From Pseudomonas laurentiana (lineage in GTDB: Bacteria; Pseudomonadota; Gammaproteobacteria; Pseudomonadales; Pseudomonadaceae), in assembly GCF_014648275.1 (NCBI RefSeq), contig NZ_BMQU01000006.1, forward strand, positions 174,407-238,406: a DNA stretch of 64,000 nucleotides, in the 5' to 3' direction. Shown one piece after another: positions 57,294 to 64,000 of this stretch; position 1 is the stretch's first letter; each line of letters starts with the position of its first letter. A model generated the notes under the pieces. It was not told where the DNA came from, did not search any database, and saw only the letters and a list, made by a program, of their open reading frames with translations. The position numbers and the translations under genes were made by a program.

Positions 57294-57562
57294 GAAGTAG
57301 TTCCCTTTGTTGTCCGGTTTGGACGAGTTTTCACCCTTCTGGTGAGAATACCCGCCATGGTTGTGCCCGAAGAGTTGCGTCAGCGGACAGAGCAACAAAA
57401 TTAAATAACTGTAGTGCCTGTGACAGGTGGCCATAGTGCACGAGCCACATAAAACAGGCCAAATATGGCCAGCATGATCAGTGCAATACCGCCTTTAGTC
57501 CGCCAAAAAGGTATTGCCAGATCTGTACCACGGCGATGGGCTCCGTCATGATCAACTCCCAA
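57294..57562 (-). pseudogene. Frameshifted DUF2933 gene upstream of the copper ATPase
   Basis: Three reading frames must be joined to recover a DUF2933 protein like the one at 52,191. The first holds [24 protein letters not shown], the second HYGHLSQAL, the third [19 protein letters not shown] with the His-rich tail. The breaks fall near 57,445 and 57,403, each equivalent to one extra base. The third frame runs without stop into the ATPase, which is why the ATPase can be called with 47 extra residues. The pseudogene probably once preceded the ATPase in the operon. Confidence 0.8.
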
Positions 57563-58442
57563 GCTGGGTGGGAAATATCGGCCGCTGCCGTATTGTCCAG
57601 CCTAGACAACATCTCCTTGAACAGCTGTGACGCCAATCAATGCTCCTGTAAGCGTGTCGATTATTGTTGTGGTGTAGCGTCATGGCATAGATCATTTCTG
57701 GAGGTTGCTGATCCTGCTGCTGCACCAGTGGTTGCCCTTCGACAATGCGCTGGCTGCCTTGTACCCCGGCGAGGGAGTGCCCAAGCCGCTGGAGGAGTAC
57801 GACGCCGGCTCCCGGTGGGGAACGCCGTCCATGCTTTCCTGCCTGGACGGCCTATACTTGCTCGACCCCTTCTACCAGGCCTGTCAGGAAGGCCTGCCCA
57901 GTGGGCTGTAACGCCTGGAGGAGATCGCTTCTGACCAGTTCCGTCAAAGCGAGTACTTCCTCAGTTACTTCCACGCCAACGCATTGGAAGACGAGGTGCA
58001 GTTCGTTCTCCAGTTGCCGGCCAAGGTAGCCTTATGCGATCTAACAGCTCAAGCCCCAGACCTGATACATGCGGTGCGGTACAGCGCTGATCGGGTCACT
58101 CTTCGCTGTTCCCCTTCCAGCTTTGCCTTTGCCCACAGCAGACGTCGGAGATGAAACTGCTCGGCGGACTCACAAACCTGCTCCAGTGCTCTCGCACAAG
58201 GCTTTGATCTGGCCATCTTTGCTTGAATGGCTGACCCGTGGCAGGGCGTTGGCCGTGTTTTCTTCGTGCGTGTTGAGCCCAAGGCGAGCGCGATCCACCA
58301 TCCACAGGCCGCTACTGCCGCGCGCCAATTCTATGCCGGCACTACTCGTCAAAAAATAGGTGAGTGCTTACCCGGCAGGCAATGGGCTACTATCGAGCCC
58401 TATATCTATCCGAAAGGGTTAGCTCCGTTGCCAGGGAATTGC
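57563..58442. other. Decayed region between the copper ATPase and the STAS/ATPase gene
   Basis: About 880 bases with no intact gene. It includes the LuxR-type regulator remnant at 57,705-58,030. Between 58,040 and 58,440 short open frames on both strands have no recognisable domain. This looks like a recombination junction between the copper block and the following genes. Confidence 0.55.
57705..58030 (+). pseudogene. Remnant of a LuxR-type helix-turn-helix regulator (N-terminal half only)
   Basis: The frame LLHQWLPFDNALAALYPGEGVP...GLYLLDPFYQACQEGLPSGL matches the N-terminal region of a family of Pseudomonas LuxR-type regulators. It then has an in-frame TAA at 57,909 where the family has Tyr (LYRLEE) and continues RLEEIASDQFRQSEYFLSYFHANALEDEVQFVLQLPAK. 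Family resemblance stops after that, so the DNA-binding C-terminal domain is missing. A nonsense mutation plus truncation make a working protein very unlikely. Confidence 0.75.
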
Positions 58443-59462
58443 ATGCAGGCCATCGATATTGAAAACGCGATCGTTCTTCCTTGGGGGCTTGGCTCAAGAT
58501 CGCCCCATGACCTGTTTTCTGTGTGCGCAGAAATCATTAACTGCCCTGGTGACATCGTTTTAGACGCTAGCAACCTCTCGTATATCGATCCGTTAGGGAT
58601 GGCCACGCTGCGAGCGTTGTTTGAAAACCAGTTGGTCCAGAAGCGAGTTTCGATGCAGTTTTTGAGCAGAGACCTGACCTCCTACCTGGCCAGGATGGAT
58701 TTTTTCAAGGACATTGATGTAGAGGGTGTAGATCTATCGGGGGTAGGACGTCGAAACGACCGAAGCACCTCGTTGGTGGAAATCACCAAAATCAGCGAAC
58801 ACCATCAAGCAGAGGCTGCAGCCTCTCGCCTCGCTAGAGCTATTACGGGAAGGTTGACTCAATCGGACCCGGATGCCCCAGTCGACGAGCACACGGGACG
58901 GAATGAGTTTGACTCCTACCGGGGCCCTCTGGAGTATTCGCTCAAGGAGCTATTGGAAAACTCGCTTACTCACGCCCGCAGAGAGGGACGTGGTGACGCC
59001 GCCGTTTGGCTGACCTGTCAGTTTTATCCAAAATTGAACCTTGTACGCATGGCCATCGTCGATAATGGGTGTGGGTTTCTCGCGACACTGAGGAATCACC
59101 CTGAGCTTCATGACCGCACGCATTTGCACGCGATCGAGGCGGCACTCAAACCGCGAGTGAGCTGCAACCGGGGTGCGATGGCCCAGATCCTGGGTAGCGA
59201 GAACCAAGGTATCGGGTTAACAACTACCGCAAAAATTGCAGACGCGGCGGGCGGTGGTTTGATCATCGTGAGCGGCAATGGCATACATGACACAAAGCGT
59301 CGGCAGTCTCAGGAGCTGCATGATGCGCTGTGGAATGGTGTATCGATCGCGTTTAGCTGTACCCGTGAGCTGCTGCCCACCATTTCGATCAGTGACTTGC
59401 TGCCGAAGGACGATGCAGGACAGGTTGACGACGATCTCGACCTAGATCTGAATTTCCGCTAG
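58443..59462 (+). CDS. STAS-like domain fused to a GHKL ATPase (anti-sigma-like two-domain protein)
   Basis: A 339-residue protein. The N-terminal 110 residues resemble a STAS domain (DIVLDASNLSYIDPLGMATLRALFE). The C-terminal 200 residues are a GHKL ATPase: N box ELLENSLTHAR, G1 box VDNGCGF, G2 box SENQGIGL. Histidine-kinase phosphotransfer or transmembrane parts are absent, so it is more like RsbW/SpoIIAB plus STAS switch proteins than a sensor kinase. The start at 58443 has AGGGA six bases upstream. A STAS-like gene follows, so the pair may form a signalling switch. Target unknown. Confidence 0.72.
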   Translation: MQAIDIENAIVLPWGLGSRSPHDLFSVCAEIINCPGDIVLDASNLSYIDPLGMATLRALFENQLVQKRVSMQFLSRDLTSYLARMDFFKDIDVEGVDLSGVGRRNDRSTSLVEITKISEHHQAEAAASRLARAITGRLTQSDPDAPVDEHTGRNEFDSYRGPLEYSLKELLENSLTHARREGRGDAAVWLTCQFYPKLNLVRMAIVDNGCGFLATLRNHPELHDRTHLHAIEAALKPRVSCNRGAMAQILGSENQGIGLTTTAKIADAAGGGLIIVSGNGIHDTKRRQSQELHDALWNGVSIAFSCTRELLPTISISDLLPKDDAGQVDDDLDLDLNFR

Positions 59463-59585
59463 CTCTGGCTTTTTGATAGCTCGAGGGCTAGAGTCGATCA
59501 TGCAAGGAGCGGTAAATGGGAGATTCAGCGTCAACTGAAACTCTCGGGCTGCAAAAAAGGATTATGCAATACAAGGGGTTACGAC

Positions 59586-59891
59586 ATGCAAACTCAAATT
59601 CGATTAAGTAGGGATAGTTCTATCCGAACGTACGGAATGCGAGCTTCAGCGATCCCCTACCGTACCGAAATCGAACGCTCGCTCAGCAGTGGTGAGAGCG
59701 TTGTCATAGATTTCGCTGGGAACGATGTCACTCAGTCCTTCGTCGACGAGTTGATCGGGGCGCTGATTCTGAAGGAGGGTCGCCAGGTGGTATCGCGCCT
59801 TGCCTTTGAAAACTGCACCAACGATGTCAAAGGAATCATTAAATTTGTGGTCCATGATCGAGTTCGACAGCTGCAAAAAATGCCCGCGTGA
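59586..59891 (+). CDS. STAS-like (DUF4325) protein paired with the STAS/ATPase
   Basis: A 101-residue protein of the STAS-like DUF4325 family: GESVVIDFAGNDVTQSFVDELIGALI, then LAFENCTNDVKGIIKFVV. DUF4325 proteins resemble anti-sigma factor antagonists and are usually encoded beside GHKL ATPases. Here it follows the STAS/ATPase gene by 123 bases on the same strand and is closed by a strong terminator, so the pair looks like a two-gene operon. I cannot name the process it controls. Confidence 0.8.
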   Translation: MQTQIRLSRDSSIRTYGMRASAIPYRTEIERSLSSGESVVIDFAGNDVTQSFVDELIGALILKEGRQVVSRLAFENCTNDVKGIIKFVVHDRVRQLQKMPA

Positions 59892-59909
59892 CGGATCCGC
59901 ATTGAATTT

Positions 59910-59936
59910 AAGGCCCTCAATATTGAGGGCCTTTTC
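59910..59936 (+). terminator. Terminator of the STAS/ATPase-DUF4325 pair
   Basis: A perfect 24-base palindrome centred on CAATATTG (AAGGCCCT / AGGGCCTT outer stem) followed by TTTT. It lies 18 bases after the DUF4325 stop. The remaining bases to the sirtuin stop at 60,209 hold nothing I can support. Confidence 0.85.
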
Positions 59937-60208
59937 ATTGGTGCCAGGCAAAAGATAGCCGTCTTGAGTGGCCCCCATAGCTCGCCCTGAAAAGCGAATG
60001 TCAGGGGACACACCGCAGAAAAGCGTTCTGTAGCGGAGGAATACGTGGAAAACGGAGCTTAGGTTTCCTCATTGAGATGTGTAGAAATCCATCGCGACTC
60101 ACCTATGCAAAGGCTGCGAAAAGCCTGAATCTACTGGGGTATCGTGGCGTGAGATATGTGCAAAAAAATGTGCACAGCATCTGCGGATTGGAGAGCTGGC
60201 TTGGCTCC

Positions 60209-60997
60209 TTAAGTAAAACCATCAAGCTGCAACGGACCTGCAACTCCTGCGGCTTGAAGCAAAGCGGGTAATACCACCCCTGCAGGCCCAACGAGCATTA
60301 TCTCTTCCGCCCCGTCCATCCCCACGTCGTCAAGGTTCACATGGATCACGGTTGCCCCGGCCGCCAGAGCCATATCTGGAATACCGGCTGCCGGCATGAC
60401 TACGCCAGATGTACCCACCGAAATCAGCAAGTCACAGGCTTCCACAAGCCTTACTGCTGAACGCCACGCATCCTCTGGAAGATTCTCTCTGAACCAGACC
60501 ACCCCAGGGCGCAACCTCCCGTTGCATCGAGTGCACCGCGGAGGCTCGATCATCTGTCCCGCCGGGGGAACCGCCAGTTGATCTGGTGATAACTCTGCTG
60601 GCCGGTGGCATCCGAAGCATTTCACGTCCATCAAGCGGCCATGAAGGTGTATCACCGAACTGGAGCCGGCTCGTTCATGCAGATCATCAATATTCTGGGT
60701 AACGACAGATACGTTCCAGCCAGCATCAGCTATCCGTGGAATAGATAGATGAGCCAAGTTAGGTTTGGCCTGGCCAACCTGCTGCCGGCGCCAAAGATAC
60801 CAGCTCCAGACGAGAGCTGGATTTTTGCGAAAGGCGTCCGCTGTTTCGAGACGCTGAGGGTCATGCTTCGCCCAGAGGCCTGTCAGCTTGTCGCGGAAGG
60901 TCGGAATTCCGCTGTCAGCAGAGATGCCAGCACCCGTGAAAAAAACGACCCTCTTGGACCTGCGCAAAGCCTCAGCAGCTCTTTGCAAATTGCTCAT
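60209..60997 (-). CDS. Sir2-family NAD-dependent protein deacylase
   Basis: A 262-residue sirtuin. NAD-binding motifs are GAGISADSGIPTFR near residue 21 and TQNIDDLHERAG near 99. The catalytic histidine is in HLHG, followed by two zinc-binding pairs, CFGC and CTRC. The C-terminal GTSGVVMPAAG and VNLDD motifs complete the fold. Class III sirtuins of this size deacylate lysines; some Sir2 proteins act in phage defence, but those carry extra effector domains, which are absent here. The ATG at 60997 fits the family start; the frame is open far upstream. It faces away from the ParS-like gene. Confidence 0.9.
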   Translation of the reverse strand: MSNLQRAAEALRRSKRVVFFTGAGISADSGIPTFRDKLTGLWAKHDPQRLETADAFRKNPALVWSWYLWRRQQVGQAKPNLAHLSIPRIADAGWNVSVVTQNIDDLHERAGSSSVIHLHGRLMDVKCFGCHRPAELSPDQLAVPPAGQMIEPPRCTRCNGRLRPGVVWFRENLPEDAWRSAVRLVEACDLLISVGTSGVVMPAAGIPDMALAAGATVIHVNLDDVGMDGAEEIMLVGPAGVVLPALLQAAGVAGPLQLDGFT

Positions 60998-61203
60998 TGG
61001 ACACACCTCAGCCCCGCAGCGGGGACTCCCTTGCAGTAAACACGGTAACGGCCGCACATCCCAGCTAAAGCACTCGCGTTTGATCGGAAAACCAAGCGTA
61101 GAGCGCAGGGTGCCGCATACTGCTGCTACCGCTCTAGTAAACCTCCAATGGATTTCAGCTACCCGACCTACAGCTATCTCTAGCCCCATCGCGGGAGGTG
61201 CAT

Positions 61204-61860
61204 ATGACCACTCCCTTTGCTCACATCCAGACCCGACATGAGCCTTCAACCGCCCTGAATAAAAGCAAGGTCGCTTTGGTTGCTACCCTGTCGATTGAAG
61301 CCAATTCAGACCGGACGATCGATGCTTACCTTGGTGGCCTGCAGATGTACAACGATCTATTCGAGTGGCGGCTGGATGAATACCCCCAGGAAGCGCTAGA
61401 TCTCATCATCGACTGCTTTCTCCCCGCAGAGTCGGTGCCTCAATCCATCCTGAAGAGTGGCGTTTCAGCCGGGCTCATCCGCTCCAGGGTCTTCCAAAGC
61501 GGAGACTGGATATCAGGCAAGCAATGGCTTCAGCTCGCATCTACCTCCACCCCAGGGGGTGGAGTTGACCCCGACCAGCTACTGGCTGATGGTCAGATCT
61601 TCTCGCTTCGACCTGGGAAGGTCGACTTCTTCCCCGCTTATGCTTTGGACGGTAGCAACGGCTATCAACCGATCAGCAGCCTTTGCGACGTATTGTCCGT
61701 TCTCTCGACTCGCATGGACGAGTGGTCTATGGCGGCTTGGTTCCAATCAGAAAATTCGTCTCTGGGCGGTATCGCCCCCAAAGCCTTGCTGTCATCCGCC
61801 CCAGAATGGGTGCTAGCTGCGGCAAAGAAAAAGCCAAGAGGAAGACGTGTGATTAGATGA
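61204..61860 (+). CDS. MbcA/ParS/Xre-antitoxin-like protein without adjacent toxin
   Basis: A 218-residue protein. The C-terminal third (FFPAYALDGSNGYQPISSLCDVLSVL, then LGGIAPKALLSSAPEWVLAAAKK) matches the MbcA/ParS/Xre antitoxin C-terminal fold (DUF2384-like). The N-terminal 120 residues show no known domain. No RES- or ADP-ribosyl-type toxin gene follows; the next gene is a small hypothetical. A good GGAGG site precedes the ATG at 61204. It could be a lone regulator or part of an uncharacterised island system. It is divergent from the sirtuin. Confidence 0.6.
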   Translation: MTTPFAHIQTRHEPSTALNKSKVALVATLSIEANSDRTIDAYLGGLQMYNDLFEWRLDEYPQEALDLIIDCFLPAESVPQSILKSGVSAGLIRSRVFQSGDWISGKQWLQLASTSTPGGGVDPDQLLADGQIFSLRPGKVDFFPAYALDGSNGYQPISSLCDVLSVLSTRMDEWSMAAWFQSENSSLGGIAPKALLSSAPEWVLAAAKKKPRGRRVIR

Positions 61861-61918
61861 ACGGCTTCAGATTGCATACCGTGACGCGCCCGATGGATAG
61901 TGTCTCAGGGGATCAAAG

Positions 61919-62215
61919 ATGAGCAGTCAACCAGCTCCCCGCAACGATCGTAACTGGCGACCCGTCTTCCATGATTGCTATTCGACGGTGATCAAGGCGG
62001 TTGATGCTCGATATGACGTTCGCGGTTATTTGTTATCAGAGTTGGTGAAGCTGTGCCTGAAAAATCGGGCCACAGTTCCGCTAGCCCGGCGAGCCTACTA
62101 CGAGGGATGCGTTCAGAAGGAAGCCATAGCTTTTCTGGAGCGTTATACCTCCCACTTGCTATTCGGCCCAGACGGCCGACTCTCGCCGCAGGAATACCGA
62201 TACGGCGCATATTGA
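61919..62215 (+). CDS. Hypothetical 98-residue protein
   Basis: A compact, mostly helical protein, rich in Arg and Tyr (RNDRNWRPVFHDCYSTVIKAV, LARRAYYEGCVQKEAIAFLERYTSHLLFG). I do not recognise a family. It lies 58 bases after the ParS-like gene on the same strand and 60 bases before the CxxC protein gene, suggesting a small operon. No signal peptide or membrane helix is present. Confidence 0.6.
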   Translation: MSSQPAPRNDRNWRPVFHDCYSTVIKAVDARYDVRGYLLSELVKLCLKNRATVPLARRAYYEGCVQKEAIAFLERYTSHLLFGPDGRLSPQEYRYGAY

Positions 62216-62275
62216 TGCTCTCCAAGGCCCAACTCTGGCGTAATCATTTGTCCCAACGTTGGCAGAGGCTTCATG

Positions 62276-62581
62276 ATGAAAATCACTGGTCGTGTAGAAA
62301 CAGAAGCGGTGGTCGACGTGAGCTGCGACGTATGCGGCTCCTCCACACGTTTGGAAAACGGCAGCCTGCAGTATGGGGTGCTCCAGGCGCACTGGGGCTT
62401 TGGTGCACTGCATGACGGAGAGCGCTATGAGGTACACCTATGTGAACCTTGCTTCTTCCAAACCATCGCTTACCTCAAGCAAGAGCGGCGCACAGCCAAC
62501 ATGTTTGAAGGTGATCCGCAGCAGCCCGAGGATGACTTCGGCCTCGCTTCCAGGGATGACTTCTTCCGTGATGGTCATTGA
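62276..62581 (+). CDS. Hypothetical protein with two CxxC pairs (likely zinc-binding)
   Basis: A 101-residue protein. Two cysteine pairs, VSCDVCGS near residue 17 and HLCEPCFF near 57, should bind one zinc ion as in a small zinc-ribbon. An acidic C-terminal tail (GDPQQPEDDFGLASRDDF) follows. I do not know its family. The ATG at 62276 lies seven bases after GAGG; an ATG directly upstream is possible. It is convergent with the tnsC-like gene. Confidence 0.62.
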   Translation: MKITGRVETEAVVDVSCDVCGSSTRLENGSLQYGVLQAHWGFGALHDGERYEVHLCEPCFFQTIAYLKQERRTANMFEGDPQQPEDDFGLASRDDFFRDGH

Positions 62582-62603
62582 TTTGAAAGCCAAACCAGCC
62601 ATG

Positions 62604-63836
62604 CTACTTCGGCTTTTTAGGTGAGGACGGGGACTGTGAGTCCACGTATCGATGGAAGGCTAGTGCTAGGTCTTCGTCGGTCGCCTTTGGAAGCGGTTTA
62701 CGACGAGGCGCTTTGACCGGAGCGTTCTCATCCGGTTGGGTGATCTGCCTCAGTAGGGTGCGCTCAGTCTCGGTAGCCGACGAATCGAAGACCCTTGTCT
62801 GTACACGCTGATCACGGTCTGTCCTGTTAAAACTCACCACGTTCGACTTGTATTCAACAGGTAAGTCAAATGGACAGCGCAGGTCCAAATGCCCGCCTTG
62901 ATTGCCTTTGCTAATGGCCAACAACTGCAGTTCTTCGACCTCTTTCGAGCTGGTGGTATACGCGCTCGATCGGTAAGCCTTGTGGAGGTCGTCGATTTCA
63001 ATCCGGTTTCTGCCAGCGACTCGGCATTCGATGTAGGCAAGCTTTAGCAGTTGCACGACAAGCCGTTTGAGACCAAAAGTGGAACGGTAAAGCTCAGCCG
63101 CAAATTCATCCTTACCTGAACGGATACGGCCGCCACTGACCCTCATACACTCGCCTACGTATTCTGCCCAATCCTGGCTCCTTGGATCCTCGGGCAGCAT
63201 TATCCTGGGTTGGGAAAGCAGCCTCTGCTTGTCCTCACTGTTGCGACGAAACAGCTTGTGCCCGAGGCTATAGTTGGACACAAAAATCGTCGGCACTCCG
63301 ATGGCTACCATCGTCAACAGTATGTCGGTCACTTTGGACGCGCCCATGCCGGTGTTGATGTGCTGCGTCTCATCCAGGACAACTGTTAAAACCCCGTCCC
63401 GGTTGGCGCGACGGCGACACTCCACAAGCAGTTTTGCCAGGTTACCACCCCGCCCCTCATGACCACTTCCATGAACGAAGTCTAGTAGGAGTTGTTTACC
63501 ACTCGCTTTGCCGCGGGCGCTCGCATACCACATCGATGCAAGCTCTATGCTGCCCTCGAACAAGTCACAAGTCAGTTCTACCGGTGGGGGCATCGCTCTT
63601 CGAAGAGCAGCAATCGTCTGGCTTTTTCCGACCCCAGCTAGGCCGGTAAGGCAAATCGGTGAAGCTTCCACGTCGGGCGGGTTAAAGATCCTTCCTGCGT
63701 ACTCTGCTTCACTCCTGAAATTTTTGAGGTTGTGCAGATATGCCAAACCGATCATTTCTTGAATAAAGGTAAGCGAGAACTGGTTGGGGAGGTACATCTC
63801 TTTGAGCCGCTCAGCGAGTAGCTCAGCACCGAGCAA
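62604..63836 (-). CDS. Second TnsC-like AAA+ ATPase, 5' end abutting an insertion sequence
   Basis: At least 410 residues. Walker A GLAGVGKSQT is near residue 64-73 and Walker B TVVLDETQHI near 151-160, followed by a sensor-1-like IFVSNYS. It is a TnsC/TniB-type transposition regulator but clearly different from the one at 32,991. Its first codon, TTG at 63836, is the base next to the inverted repeat of an IS3-family remnant, so the true N-terminus has probably been cut away. No tnsA, tnsB or tniQ is beside it in the window. An internal ATG at 63797 could restart it. Confidence 0.75.
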   Translation of the reverse strand: MLGAELLAERLKEMYLPNQFSLTFIQEMIGLAYLHNLKNFRSEAEYAGRIFNPPDVEASPICLTGLAGVGKSQTIAALRRAMPPPVELTCDLFEGSIELASMWYASARGKASGKQLLLDFVHGSGHEGRGGNLAKLLVECRRRANRDGVLTVVLDETQHINTGMGASKVTDILLTMVAIGVPTIFVSNYSLGHKLFRRNSEDKQRLLSQPRIMLPEDPRSQDWAEYVGECMRVSGGRIRSGKDEFAAELYRSTFGLKRLVVQLLKLAYIECRVAGRNRIEIDDLHKAYRSSAYTTSSKEVEELQLLAISKGNQGGHLDLRCPFDLPVEYKSNVVSFNRTDRDQRVQTRVFDSSATETERTLLRQITQPDENAPVKAPRRKPLPKATDEDLALAFHRYVDSQSPSSPKKPK

Positions 63837-63837
63837 T

Positions 63838-63935
63838 GAATCGCCCCTGGTTCCCTAGACACTCTCCAAGCTCAGGAAATAGCGTTTCTCATACTCTACT
63901 GGCGATAACTGCATAGCACTGCCGTGCCGGCGTTT
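63838..63935 (-). mobile_element. 3' fragment of an IS3-family insertion sequence
   Basis: On the minus strand the frame KRRHGSAMQLSPVEYEKRYF ends with SLESV and a stop at 63,857, the typical C-terminus of IS3-family OrfB transposases. The sequence from 63,838 (TGAATCGCCCCTGGTTCCCT on the plus strand) fits an IS3-type terminal inverted repeat. The rest of the transposase is missing because another element starts at about 63,937. Confidence 0.75.
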
Positions 63936-63936
63936 A

Positions 63937-64000
63937 GGGAAACTCTGAAAAAGGCTTCGAGATTTGGTGAAATACCCGCCTCACAGGAATCGAACGGTTG
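63937..64000. mobile_element. Start of another insertion sequence (possibly IS5-like), runs off the right edge
   Basis: GGGAAACTCTGAAAAAGGC begins where the IS3 transposase frame breaks off and looks like a terminal inverted repeat. It is preceded by TTAG, which fits the short YTAR-type target duplications of IS5-family elements. Only about 64 bases are visible, so the family is a guess. Confidence 0.45.

Noticed and set aside
60077-60271. 64-codon frame upstream of the sirtuin stop
   Set aside because: No family, no ribosome-binding site, and it overlaps the sirtuin gene.
60209-60997. Sirtuin considered as a stand-alone anti-phage NADase
   Set aside because: It has the standard zinc-binding deacylase architecture without an effector domain; only a deacylase call is supported.

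Overview
This window looks like the chromosome of a Pseudomonas, most likely of the P. putida group. The evidence is the gene order of the lipopolysaccharide (LPS) core cluster, a trifunctional PutA with a ribbon-helix-helix domain, an MvaT-type H-NS protein and Pseudomonas-style copper boxes. It has two parts: an ordinary chromosomal half (1 to about 29,586) and a mosaic mobile island (about 29,587 to the right edge).

Chromosomal half. Positions 1-11,112 hold the LPS core and lipid-A export cluster: hldE (partial), msbA, a WaaP-like kinase, an O-antigen ligase, three glycosyltransferases, a PIG-L de-N-acetylase, a mig-14 protein and a carbamoyltransferase. Several of these genes overlap by a few bases and are probably translationally coupled. 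Next come rlmJ and the divergent putP/putA pair, with five GTTGCA PutA half-operators between them. They are followed by a small membrane protein, a TldD/TldE-like protease pair, a DHA2 exporter, dbpA, a YhiN-type flavoprotein, a YccS-type FUSC protein and a periplasmic solute-binding protein.

Island. The acetyltransferase gene elaA loses its 3' part at about 29,586. From there the DNA carries a Tn7-like transposition operon (tnsA, tnsB, tnsC, tniQ) followed by an MvaT-like silencer and a short array of 20-bp repeats. A copper-resistance block covers 36.6-57.6 kb. It contains a minus-strand operon (copA, a Met/His-rich peptide, copB, a His-rich cytochrome c, a DUF411 protein), small secreted proteins, copRS, a cusCBA-F efflux operon, a DUF2933/methyltransferase pair, a beta-propeller, copZ and a Cu P-type ATPase. 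Three CopR-type boxes and one CueR-type dyad give a plausible regulatory wiring: CopRS senses periplasmic copper and drives the cop genes, while a CueR-like protein, not encoded here, would drive copZ and perhaps the ATPase.

Right end. Decayed genes (a DUF2933 remnant and a LuxR-type regulator remnant) lie beside a two-gene STAS/ATPase plus STAS-like module, a sirtuin and three poorly known small genes. Last is a second, unrelated tnsC-like ATPase gene whose 5' end abuts an IS3-family remnant, itself cut by another IS at the window edge. The island therefore appears to be built from at least two Tn7-like elements plus IS-driven rearrangement.
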